Origin: Actinomortierella ambigua
Taxonomy: Eukaryota; Mortierellomycota; Mortierellomycetes; Mortierellales; Mortierellaceae
DNA: 60,566 bases
NCBI GenBank assembly: GCA_016098155.1
Contig: JAAAJB010000151.1
Coordinates: forward strand, 1 to 60,566
Direction of reading: 5' to 3'
Below the pieces are notes generated by a model. It searched no databases, was not told the origin of the DNA, and saw only the letters and a list, made by a program, of their open reading frames with translations. A program made the translations under genes and the position numbers. Within the stretch, counting starts at the first letter, position 1. The number at the start of each line of letters is the position of its first letter. This document shows positions 47,867-58,800 of the stretch, in pieces.

Positions 47867-49912
47867 TTACAGAGGTCCACCGTCGCCCTCCATGTCACTG
47901 TCTCCCTCTTCTTGAATTTCTTGGACGAGCTGCCTCTCCTGATCTCTAACCGCCTCTGCCTCTTCGACCGTCGAGCGATCAACCGCCTTGCTAGGGAATC
48001 TCATTGCCTGAAGGTAGGAAGAAAAAAAAAAGAGGGTTGTTCATATCAGTTCAAGGTTCCTACAAGTTTCCCAATAAGGCCAAGGCACTATGGCCATTTT
48101 CTGTTTTTGGCATCTACTATCTCTTCGTACCTTGACACTGTCGTTGTGCAGCTTGAGACAGAATGCAATCCGCTGGTGGAACGCCTGCTGGGGCTCATTG
48201 GTCGAGTAAATATCCACATTCTCCTTGCTGCGCATGAATCCCTTCTCATGGTCGATCGTGGCATCAATGACACCATCGCGAATGGCCTTGGCCACAATGT
48301 ACTCGGCATCCTCCTCGCTGTCCAGGTGCAGTTTGATGCACACATCCCGGAGCGAGATGCGCGAGTACGACAGCGAAATCATGCGAATGCCGGTCTTGAT
48401 CACATTGTGGCGCAGACGCAAAATCAGCGTGTAGTTCTTGTCCTTGTGGAACGTCGCCGAATGCTGCGTCAACGCCTCCTGGAACTTTGTCAAGTCTCCC
48501 ACACGGACCGCCTGTGTGATCTGCAAATAAGGCGTCAGAGCCTTGCGCAACACGGGCTGACGGAACAACGAGCGCTCGGGGATATCGCCCATCAGCAATT
48601 GCACAATAATCAGCAGCTTGTTCGCCTCCTGCTGGAATCCAGCAGTGACCGTGTTCTGGGGGGCCTTGCGGACAGCCTGCAACAGGTTTTGGTGCGACTC
48701 TGTGTACTCGAGCTGGATGGCCTTGATACGACCCAGGTAGTACATAAACCGCGCAAGCTGGTTGTTAGATGCATTCTCCGGGAACGTCGTCTTGGAGACC
48801 AGTTTGTCCGCCTGCTCATACAGGTTGTAGTGGAAGTAGTTGCGCAATAGCAGGTTGATCAGCGTCGACTGTGTGTCGTCGTCACGGCGCAGCGTCGCCG
48901 TACGCTGTGCGCTCAACAATGTGCCTCGGATCTCTGCAAGTCGGTCCGTGAGCTCGTAGAATCGCGCATAGTAAAAGTAGACCTTAGCAGCAATCTGATC
49001 CAGCGACCGGCGATTGAGTTCCTGCACCATCTGGACGGTCGCGCCCGAGAGGTCGATGCCCTATGATCAGCCACAACAGAGAGGAGACAGAGAGAGACAG
49101 GGAGAGAGTGAAAAGAATTTGTTGGTGAGTGTCTCCTGTAGTTTTCGAATGAGCGAGTCCAAATTCCGGATGTTAAACTGGTAAATACCTCGTTCAGACG
49201 GTTCTGATCCAACAGCCAGACCATGACAAGGAGATGGATGTACACCTCGATCTCAGGCAGCTCCGTCTTGGGCTGCACTGGTGCATCATCTAAGTCCATG
49301 GCGTTGCTGGCCTTCTGTCCAATGTACTTGTAGAGACGCTCGGTCACATCGTTTTCTAATGTTCATTGACAAAAAAAAAAAAAAAGCAAGGGTGAGTGCA
49401 TGATCTCTGGACGACTGTTCTCGATAAGCATACGATATAATGAACTTGAAAAAGTGTACTTCATGACTCGGTCTATACCTTTGGTGTAATATGCACGAAC
49501 GACACTGGCGAGGATTGGGGCCGTGAGGCGTCTCCGCACAGAGACCAGAGAGCGGATGACGCGAGCTGTGAAGCGAGTCTCGTGAGTGGCTACCGACTTG
49601 GCCAGCAGAACAAAGTGCTGCTTGATATCTTTGCCCCATAGATCAAAGAGTCGAGTTGTTGGTGGTTAGCTTCTTCAGTAGAGCGTCTTGGTGCATAGCA
49701 GAGATACAGCCATTTGTTGGGGGATGCTGGCATCTTGATTTACCTGCGACAGCAAGGGCCTCCAATTCCTTTGCGCGTGCTGCCTCGTCAATGACAGGGG
49801 GAGCAGCCTCCATGTCAATGTCCTGGGTCTCTGGAGCAGCAGGCTTGGGTGCCTTTTCTTCCTCGGCAGCGCCCTTGCTCAGGCGGGCAGAACGACGGGG
49901 AGCCTCAGCCAT
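47867..49912 (-). CDS. RPN3: 26S proteasome regulatory subunit Rpn3 (PSMD3)
   Basis: Five exons: 49912-49744, 49628-49479, 49355-49189, 49060-48131 and 48007-47867; 518 aa, close to yeast Rpn3 (about 520). After an acidic, Ala/Pro-rich N-terminus come helical repeats ([44 protein letters not shown]) and a PCI domain (about 350-460: [39 protein letters not shown] and [25 protein letters not shown]). The tail [19 protein letters not shown] is typical of the family. Rpn3 is a lid subunit holding the 19S regulatory particle together. All four introns (115-128 nt) keep frame. Length and domain coverage are complete, so it is probably an essential housekeeping gene. Confidence 0.95.
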
Positions 49913-50165
49913 TTTAGTCTATTGTGTGTATGTGGGTGGTGTTTTTAGTGGGGGGGGGGTGGTATAAAATGATGCAAAGTTGTTGAAGGGCAAGAGAGAC
50001 TGATGTAGGTTCAACAAATGGCAGGTACACGCCCCGTCCAAGAGTGCAGAGACCGCTGGCCTGAAGAGGGGGGGGCACACGCGTCAGTCCACGAGAGCGA
50101 AGCAACTACGATCAAGAAGCCTTCATTAACGTAAGCTAGAATTTTCAAATTGGTGGCAAAGGTTT
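49913..50165. other. Rpn3 promoter / TMEM135-like 3' region
   Basis: 253 bp with a G9-run (49950-49958). A GGTATAAAATG on the plus strand at about 49961 faces away from Rpn3 and has no plus-strand gene to serve. The proteasome-associated control element GGTGGCAAA occurs on the plus strand at 50152-50160, 240 bp upstream of the Rpn3 start; its relevance outside yeasts is uncertain. Confidence 0.4.
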
Positions 50166-51434
50166 TTATTGTGTGGTTGCAATTTCGTCCTTTTCGGCGC
50201 TCTCCGCCTTCTTGGGCTCCAGCTTTTGTTGCTGCGACTTGGTGCTGCGCTGACCACCCAGGATCCACCCCAGGATACCCCGCATCGATGGACGGACCAG
50301 CGAGGCCTCCCACCGCATACCTGTCAGGAGGACCGACATGGATAGCGCAAACATGAGTGCCTCTGCCATCCGCTCTACCCGTCGGCTTAGCTTCCCTTGC
50401 AAGACACGGCTTCCCAAACTGAAGAGTGCACGAGGTAGCACATACAGCGCCATCTCGGCCCGGCGGTGCTTCTTCTCAATCAGCACGCTCAGGCCACACA
50501 GCGCCGATCCCAAAATGGGACCATACACATAGTCAACCACATGGCCTGGGTACCGACGTCCTGTAATTGCCGATACCAGGGGCATGATCCGCGACCGCCA
50601 CATGCAGATGCCGTACCAGACAAGACTGATATACGTCGCCAGGAAGGCGCTCGAGCGCGCTGTTGCCAGCAAGGTTGCCATTGATGTGTTAACAGGGTCC
50701 TCCACCAGACGCTTCAGGAAAGCCTTGGGGCTCAGCAGCGCCGGCAGCAAGTGAACTGGGAGATAAATCTATTGTATGCCAAAGGGGGGGAGAGAGTGAG
50801 CGTTTTGGGGAGGGGGGGGGTGTTTGCGATCTGGTCTTGATCTCTACTAAAACACAAGTACAGACAGGACAGTTTGGCTAAACTTACGCCAGAAGAAACG
50901 AAGAACCCTTGGAACCAACGGAATGCACCATGAGCCTAAGAGAAAAACGAATAAAGTGGGAACAAACAAAATGAGCTACAAAAGGACTCTTGTCTGGGAG
51001 GAAGACATGATCGAGCTCATGGTCACATTCATGTTTTACCTCGCACGACTCTGCAATACCCTGGTGAACCAGGCAGCAAGTCAGGTTTTCCCGGTCAAGC
51101 GAGCCCCATGATTCTGGCAGCTTGAGATCGTTGCACAGTCCAGTCAAGAGGGCTTGGGTCGCAGGCTGGGCAGCTGACTGGCCAGGTCCAAAGAGAACCT
51201 CGCCCTTTCGAATTCCTCGAAGCATCTGCAGGAGACGTGCATCCATGCGCGACATGCGGGTGATCCAGAACGCGTACGGACTACAAGCACAATCCGTTGG
51301 CAGCAGTGGGAGAAGAACGTACAAAAGGGCAAGATGAATACACGACCAAGCAAACCCGAACGCTGGCCTGAATGAGCATGCCAGAGTGTGGGAGAGAGAG
51401 GGAGAAGGGAGGGGGTATGCGCCCTCTCTCTCTC

Positions 51435-51476
<42 letters not shown>

Positions 51477-52195
51477 CTCATTCTTACCCAGGGAGTCGTT
51501 CCGGCTCATAGAGCCAAGCAAACATGATCTCGGTGCACGCGAGCTGGAAGACAAGGACCGACCCATAGTTTTCCAGCCACGACGGGCCCCATTTTTTCTC
51601 GACCGCCATGTGTCCCATGACATCCAAGGCACGCACGACGGCAAAGAGCGTGTAATCGATCGTGGCATGGCGCGGTCGTTTGCGGTGCATAAACAGAATC
51701 GCTACGGCCGATGAAACAAAGGACGACAGCGTCGTGATGCGTTGCTGCAGGTCTTTTTCCAATTCAACCTCTTGCCATTGGACCTTTTTAGCACCTTCTT
51801 TTGGTCTCAATGGCTGCTTCTGCTGCTTCTGCTGCTGCTGCTGTAGATGATGGTGATGCACCACAGCCTTCTTCATCCCACGTGTCAAGACCAACTCCAG
51901 GACACGGTGACCGCCAAGTGAGAGTAAGAGCAACATGCTCATGCCATCCCGCTTCGCACTAAAGCCCTCCACCCCTACTTGGACTAATGCCTTGATGAGG
52001 GCCCAGAGCACAAACTGGCCCTTGGCTGCTCGGCGCGGGTTGGTCAGGAAGCCGATCAATGTCTTGATCAGCTTGGGCGCCGCGGCAAAGACATAGCCGA
52101 TGCCGTAGGAGCGAAGACAGACCAGAAGAGCGGCCTTCCACTCTGGTGTCAGTTGTCGCAAAATCGGGGAGAGCAGCGTCGAGAGCTTGTTGTTG

Positions 52196-52231
<36 letters not shown>

Positions 52232-52644
52232 GTATATTTGTGGGCTGATATTTGGGAAGACAAAGAAGAGGTACCGCTGGTGGTGGCGGCAAAGGTGGTG
52301 GCAGATCTTTCTTGCACGTGAGATTCACAAGCCTGTTTCGAATCGGAGGTGGAAGCGAAGGAGGACGAGGACGAGGACGAGGAAATGGCGATAGAGTTGG
52401 AGGAGGAAGAGGGGGTGAGGGTGAGGGGAGAAGACGGCGCAAGCGTGCTGGTAGACAACGAGTGGTGGACGTCGTGGGTGGTGGTGGTGGTCACGATCAT
52501 TGTCTTGGTCGTTGAGGAGCTGGACGCAGTGGAAGTCGTAGTTACTCCACCTGACTCCACAGTGGGGTGGCCTCCCTCGTCTGTCACTAGGCTGGGTACC
52601 GACAGAGTATTGTTGGCGTCTTGGTCCAAATGCGTTGCAGGCAT
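50166..52644 (-). CDS. TMEM135-like multi-pass membrane protein
   Basis: Four exons: 52644-51488, 51280-51060, 50935-50888 and 50755-50166; 671 aa. The N-terminal 150 residues are Ser/Thr-rich with a Ser run encoded by AGC repeats. Then come hydrophobic blocks (LLVCLRSYGIGYVFAAAPKL, FVLWALIKALVQVG, FVSSAVAILFM, TIDYTLFAVVRALDVMGHMA), a Cys-rich stretch (ENLTCCLVHQGSWC) and further helices (SSAFLATYISLVWYGICMW, YVYGPILGSALCGLSVLIE). The order of membrane blocks and the Cys/His motif match TMEM135-type proteins, linked in animals to mitochondria and peroxisomes and related to the Tim17 superfamily. Exon 3 is only 48 nt (phase 1-1). The assignment is by pattern; I am less sure than for Rpn3 or SNRNP40. 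A (CT)n tract occupies intron 1 (51424-51474). Confidence 0.6.
51424..51474. repeat. (CT)n microsatellite in the first intron of the TMEM135-like gene
   Basis: About 50 nt of near-perfect CT dinucleotides, one interruption, wholly intronic. Confidence 0.85.
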
Positions 52645-53560
52645 GGGAATCTAGTTAATGGCTCAACCGACAAAAAAAAAGCAAATGGTGACCTTCCAGG
52701 GATGAAGTGGGAATGGAGAGTAATGAGTAAGGAAGGGATAGATGAAAGGAGGAATGAGAATGCAAGAACAAGAACAAGAGAAAAAAAAAAGTAGGTTTGA
52801 GGGTGCTGGAGATAGCCAAGGGGTCGTGTTTGGCTTCTCAGTCCCCTGGCATCGCCTCATTCCGCTTCATATCCGGACTCAGCTTGGGGGCAACCACGCC
52901 CTCGTGAAAGTGTAAGGGTGGGGTCGGGAAAATAATGCAACAGGCCATCCTCCATCCCTTCTGGTCTCAATTGCTCCCACACTCCACAACGATGCAAGGG
53001 GGGGGGGGGAGAATAACGTGAAAAAAAAACCGATCGCGTCCCTTCCAGGGGTGTGTGCTCATTGGGTCCCCTTCGATACCAGTATTTCCCTCCCAGAATA
53101 GACAAGCTTCTTCAACTCTCTCAACTCTCTCAACTCTCTTCACTCTCACTCTCACCCCCTTTTTTTTGGGACTGATTGTCCGTTGAAGAGGGTGTCTCGC
53201 TTGGGCCATCAGCCGAACAAGACTGACACGCTCTCCCCCACACTGAGGAAGGAAACGATGATGACAAAAAAAATTAAAAAAGCGCGTTGTGTCCATCAAA
53301 TAGAAGAGCGCCGCGATGCTAGGGCACTATTTGTCCTTACCCTATTGCGTGTGCAGTCGAAACCCGTGTCTGTCAAATATGTAAAAGAAAAGGAGTCCCT
53401 TTATTCTCGCGGATGCTACCATGCTGATAGATAGTGTGGGAAGAAAAAATGGACCTGCATTCAAACTCCACCATCACAAGTAGTTGCCCCTCCTCGCCCA
53501 TGTGTGTGTCTGTTCGTCCTCGGGCCGACACCTGTCCTATCATGCGTAGCCAGCAAGGGC
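52645..53560. other. Intergenic, TMEM135-like promoter / START-gene 3' side
   Basis: About 0.9 kb, including a (CAACTCTCT)n-like mini-repeat at 53110-53145 and G9/A9 runs near 53000-53030. No supported gene. Confidence 0.5.
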
Positions 53561-54189
53561 TTAGGCCTCAATGCCACTGTCAGGCGTGCCTGGTCGATCT
53601 CGCGCACCGGCCTCTGATGCTTGCTGACGTTCACGCTTTAAGCATGCCTCTTCAATTGCTCGCAAAAAGCCTGGAATACCGTGCTTCGTAGCCCAGTTGA
53701 CAATAGAAGATGGGATGTGGCCCTATAGTGATGTTAATATCGCAAAGAATGCTTGCTCGTTAGTCAAACAACATCCTCACTGTAGGCAGGAGATGAGAAA
53801 TGAATGTTCTCGATAGAAGGAAAAAACAGATCATGATGCATCCTGTTGATTAGGTCACCTGTAGACAAGGCGATAAACCCCAACATGCAATTCATGGTCA
53901 CTCTCCCGATATGGCCACATCGAACGTCGTAATATGGTTCTCATTCCTTTGTTGTTTGTGTGTGTATGTGTGCACGAGGAGTCTCATGCTCTTGCCTTGT
54001 CCACAACATGCACCATATGAAGTTGTTGGCTCTCCCTCTCCCTCTCTCTCTCTCTCTCTCCCTCGCATTTCTCTCCCTTTTTGGGGTCACGAAAAAAGAC
54101 CTCTTGACAACCCTCGACATCACTGATGACACTCAGGACAGCAACAACCAGAGAGGGGGTGTTGTATGCGCGTATGTGAAAGAGAGAGG

Positions 54190-54221
<32 letters not shown>

Positions 54222-55449
54222 CTCTCGCTGAAAGGGGTCAACAAGGAGGGAGGGTAAGGTGAGGAAACAGAAATGGTACACGAGAGGAATAGATGTGAGG
54301 GGGAAAAAAAAAGTCAGAGAGATCACGGTGGTGTTCTCTGATCGATATGATGTGTTCCATGAATAATTTGTTCTTGACACTCTAAACAGAGTGTGGTTGG
54401 CCCATGATGCCTCGTCCGTTCCGCGCCATCCATTGTCTGGACACTCTCCTACCCCTCCCTACCCCCTTCCTTGCCCCAGGGGGACGACGAGTTTATCTTT
54501 TTGTGCGTGAGTGCGTGAGTGCGTGGGTGCGCAAATACTTTTTTTTTTCTCAGCGATCGAAGGTAGATCCCATATCCTGGTCCAGCCCGATACCTCATCC
54601 CAAGTCAGAGTTTCCATGCATGGTGCGTGTAATAGGACCGTCGGAGTGTATGTTTGTGTTCATTGTCGTTACCTTTGGGTCATCAAAATATTGAAAGTGG
54701 ACATAGACACCCTTGCCGTCCTCAGAAGGAATCATGACGACATCCTGGCGATACTCCTCCACACGCACCGACTTGGTCATGGCTGGCATTTTAAAGACAA
54801 TTGGTTTCGCTGCTGAGCCGGCAGCAGCTTCTGGTGTTGTTGTTGTTGTTGTAGCGGTTGTTCCCTGTGTTAGATCGGGCGACGACGCTGAGGAGGGACT
54901 GTCGCTCAAGTGGGCCGGCAAAGACACCGAGGATCCACCACCACCACCACTGGAATGGCCTGCCAACCCGACCGCCCGCTTACTCAGTGGAGGGGAGGGT
55001 GCCAGGGTCACCATTGACTTGTAGTTGTTGGTCTGGTACAGGTTTTGGAGCGTGCCATCGCTGCCACGGACTTTGCCAATGGTTTGCGAAGAGACAACAA
55101 AGTGGTTCTCCTTGGGCTCGTTGACAGTCAGAGTATAGTAGTATTCGCGGGGGGACAGAGGCCAGGGGAGCTTTGTAGTATAGTGGATGATGTCGTGCTC
55201 AAGCCGGCGGAACCCCACCATGTTCTTGTCCCAAGTTTTGCGGTACTCGAGGTCTGTGAAGACGTCGGCCAGCAGGCGAGACCCAATCGTTGGGTAGTGA
55301 CCTAGGGCTTTGTACTCGTACAGGCTGGTGTTGGGCAATGCCTTGCGGTAAACCTTGAATCCATGAGATTCGACAAACAGCTCCCAGTCATCGACCTTTG
55401 GATGGGTCAGCTCGGCAATGCATGCCTCGAATTCCTGATCTGTCAACAT
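53561..55449 (-). CDS. START-domain lipid-transfer protein (PCTP/STARD2-like)
   Basis: Two exons, 55449-54673 and 53722-53561, separated by a 950-nt intron; 312 aa. The START domain covers nearly the whole protein: VDDWELFVESHGFKVYRKAL, TNLYEY-like segment, VFTDLEYRKTWDKNMVGFRR, LPWPLSPREYYYTL, then in exon 2 GHIPSSIVNWATKHGIPGFL, the C-terminal lid helix. The junction FDDPK/GHIPSS is exactly contiguous with the family pattern, so no exon is missing in the long intron. START proteins of this group bind phospholipid such as phosphatidylcholine and move it between membranes. A Gly/Ser/Thr/Ala-rich insert of about 75 residues splits the domain after the LYQTNNYKSMVTLAP segment. A CACC-rich stretch and acceptor-like CTAG just upstream suggest a 5' UTR intron. 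Confidence 0.85.
53723..54672 (-). other. 950-nt intron of the START gene with complementary CT and GA tracts
   Basis: Bounded by GTAACG and ...CTATAG. It contains a CT tract at 54030-54062 and a GA tract at 54178-54222, about 115 bp apart. The other introns are mostly 100-200 nt. No exon-like ORF was found inside. Confidence 0.7.
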
Positions 55450-55802
55450 GGAAGAGGGGGGTGGTTGTGGTAGTGGTGGTGGTGGTGGTGCTAGATGAGA
55501 AGAAAAAGTGTGTACAGAACAGAAAGAGGTTTCAACGATAACATAACCGAAATTTTTATGGCCACTCACTCTGATTCGCTGCAGTCCCAACAAGGTGATT
55601 GTTCTTTATAAAAATAAAAAACTGTGATCTATGGTACAGTGCTCTCGCTGTTGTAGCAGACAGCTTTAGACAGGGGACGTCCAAAGGAACGAAGGAAAAA
55701 AAAAAGGGGTGGGGGGAGGTGGGGGGTGGGGGAGGAGGGAGGTGAACGAAGGGGCATTAGATGTGAAAGTGGGTATAAGACAGATGATGGTAGCGATTCG
55801 CG
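55450..55802. promoter_or_regulatory. START-gene promoter / transporter 3' region
   Basis: 353 bp, G-rich at 55705-55740 and T/A-rich at 55600-55622. A candidate 5' UTR intron of the START gene (GTGAGT at about 55570 to CTAG at about 55491) lies here. Confidence 0.4.
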
Positions 55803-58800
55803 TTACGGAGTCCGCCTTGTCAAATAGGCTGGTTGTGGGGCACTTGTGGATTGTGTCCATGGTACATCATGCTCAGAGTGTGGCGAGTGAGGTAATCTTG
55901 AGGGCTGCGGCTGTCGATGCTCTTGGTATTCATGCGGGGATGACAACGGCTGTGGCTGTCCATGTTGGGTCAGAGCCGACTCCTCGTGGTCGCTGTGACG
56001 GTCCTTGGCAACCATGGTCACTTCAGATCCGCTTCCACGCCGAGACGTTGACTGCTGTTCAGATGAGGCTGTGGTAGAGTCTACACGTACGCAGCCTCGG
56101 CCATCATCCTCTTCTGCTGGCCGCTCTTGTCCAGTGATCTCAGCGCCGCCACTGATCCCACTCTGTGCAATACTTGTGGCTCCAAGGAGGCTAGGGCCAT
56201 AGTTTACACTTTGGTTCTGACTGGTGGCATCGTTCTCACTGTACGGTACAATAGAGCTGCCTCTGCGCGCTGCACCTAGCGAAAGGTTCTCTTCATCCTC
56301 GTAACAGTCATACCGATCGCTGCCTGCAACACTGCTGGTACCATCCAAGTGAACGCTGGGCATGCGTGACGAGTAGCGCCGTGACCATCGATTGCCGCTC
56401 CTCCTTGTTTGCATTCGCTCAATTTGTCGCCGAAGGTGCTCGTCTGTGTAGCCTAGCTGTGACTGCATCCCGATACTGTCGAGCGAGTAGTTTTCATGCA
56501 AAACTCTCATGGGCTCGTCGGCTACAATGCGTGGGTTGTTGACTTCAGAGTGCGAGCGACCATAGAGAAAATAAAAGAGCAATCCTGCGCCCATCCAAAC
56601 CAAGAGTCGCACGATCACCTCTTTCTTGGCGCCCTGCAACAGTAATATTGAACTCGCCGCACCAATCCCCGGTAGCAGGATCGGCCCACCCGGAACCTTG
56701 AAACGCCTTGGGACCGTCTTGCGCGTGAAACGAAGGATTATGACGCCAATGTTGACCACAAAGAAAGCAAAGATGGTGCCAATCGAGGAAATATCGCCAA
56801 GAACCTCAATGGGCAGGAGTCCACCACACACAGCACAAATGACGCCCGATATAGCGGTGCTGAGGTACGGTGTCTATGTTCCAGTGTACAATGAAAAAAA
56901 AAGACAAACGCTAAGCAAGATTGCCTTGACCCCTCATGGAAAAAGAGAATATCCGTGTTTAATAACATTAAGGAAACTGTACCTTATACTTGGGATGAAC
57001 GCGTGCAAAAAATCGAGGTATGAGACCATCGTTCGACATGGCATACATGACACGAGATTGCGCGATTAAAAGAACCAGGATAACGGATGTAGTGGCTGCA
57101 ATAGCACCGAGCTCAGTCAGATACACTAGCCAAAGCTGATTGGTCAATTTAACGGCATAAACCAATGGCGAATCAGACTCGAGAGCCGTGTAATTAGCCA
57201 CGCCCATGGTCACTGCGCTGCGTTTCAAGGAAGAGAATAAATAGAGGTGTCATAAAGGAATGCAGGATAAGAACCAAGGACACGCGAGCAATTCCAGATC
57301 CAAAGTGCATAAGACACGACGGAGATTAAATTTGCCAGAAGAGCAACGAATGAATTCGACGATACCTTAGAGCTATGTATATAGTAGCACTGATAGCCAG
57401 AGTGGACAGGATTCCAATGGGCAGGTTGACCTGAGGGTCCTTGGCTTCCTGAGCTGTAGTGGACACTGAATCGAATCCAATGTAGGCGAAGAACACGGTC
57501 GAGGCACCCTGCAAGAGGCCAGACACGCCAAACTCGCCACTCTTGCCCGTGTTTGTTGGGAGATATGGCGTGTAATTGGCACGGTTGATAAATGGAATCA
57601 TGCCAAAAATCATGATCAGGAGAACGGCAATCTTGAAGACAACCAAGATGTTGTTGATCATGGCCGTTCGTCGGATGCCAAAAAAGATGGTGAACGTGAC
57701 AGCCAAGGTGATAACGAAGGCTGGGGCGTTGAAGTAATCGCCAGAGAGTTCAAAGCTCTCGGCGTTCCAAATAACAGGTGCACGCGTCCACTTGTGGCTC
57801 ACCTGGAGCCCGAACGCGTCCTTTAGGAATGCAACCATGTAGGCTGACCAGCCCACGGAAACCGTCGCAGCACCAACAAGATATTCCAGGACAAGATTCC
57901 ATCCAATAACCCACGCAGCCAGCTCGCCCAACGTAGCATAAGCATACGTGTAGGCTGAACCGGCGATGGGGATCATGGAGGCCATCTCAGCGTATGATAA
58001 AGCGGCAATGCCAGACACAATACCTCCAAGTATGAAGCATATTGTTACAGCTGGACCGGCCTGGGTGTTTGCAGTTTGACCTATAACACCGCATGCGTCA
58101 GCGCAAAAGTGAGGCAAAAGGGAGAGATTGGGTCGACATAACGTCAAAACAAATGCGATGGTTGCGGCTCGAGGGAGGGAAGGGGGGCGAGCCAAGAGCA
58201 GTAGCAATGCGGAGCAAGTCGAAAACGAAGCCTAAGCCTAACACTTACCCATGATCACAAAGACACCCGTGCCAATGACAGCACCTGTTCAATGATAATT
58301 GGAGGAAGACACAAAAAGTAAGGCTGAGGACATGCGCCAAGTGTTTTTTTGATCAAAACAATAACGCAATTGGGTTTTGGCTTCAGGGGATAGGTAGCAG
58401 GGGGGAGGGGTTTCTGCGGAAAAGAATGGATGTTGCGACTGGACAGAGTTCGTGAGCGCAATGATGAACACAACAGCAACAAAAAGGACTGGTAAGGGCG
58501 AGAGAAAGAATAGAGGAAGCATGGAAAGGCCAGAAAGAAACTGCCGAAGATTTCGGGAAGAGGAGGGGAAGGAGGACAAACACCACACAAAAGACAATAG
58601 ACAAACAATGAACCGATGATAATGAGAGCAACGAATGGCGGTACTGTGATCAGGTGTATGCTGTACAAACATGTCAACAGTAGAATTTTGCTCTCACAAG
58701 AACAGACAGAAACGGGTACCAACTCTCCTTCCCCCTTTGTTCCTCCCTCCAAAGCCCAGGTAGGGCGGAGCCCTGGTTTTCTCTGTTTGGGTAGACAATA

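Noticed and set aside
49961..49970. Plus-strand TATAAAA upstream of position 50000
   Set aside because: No plus-strand gene follows; both neighbours are on the minus strand.
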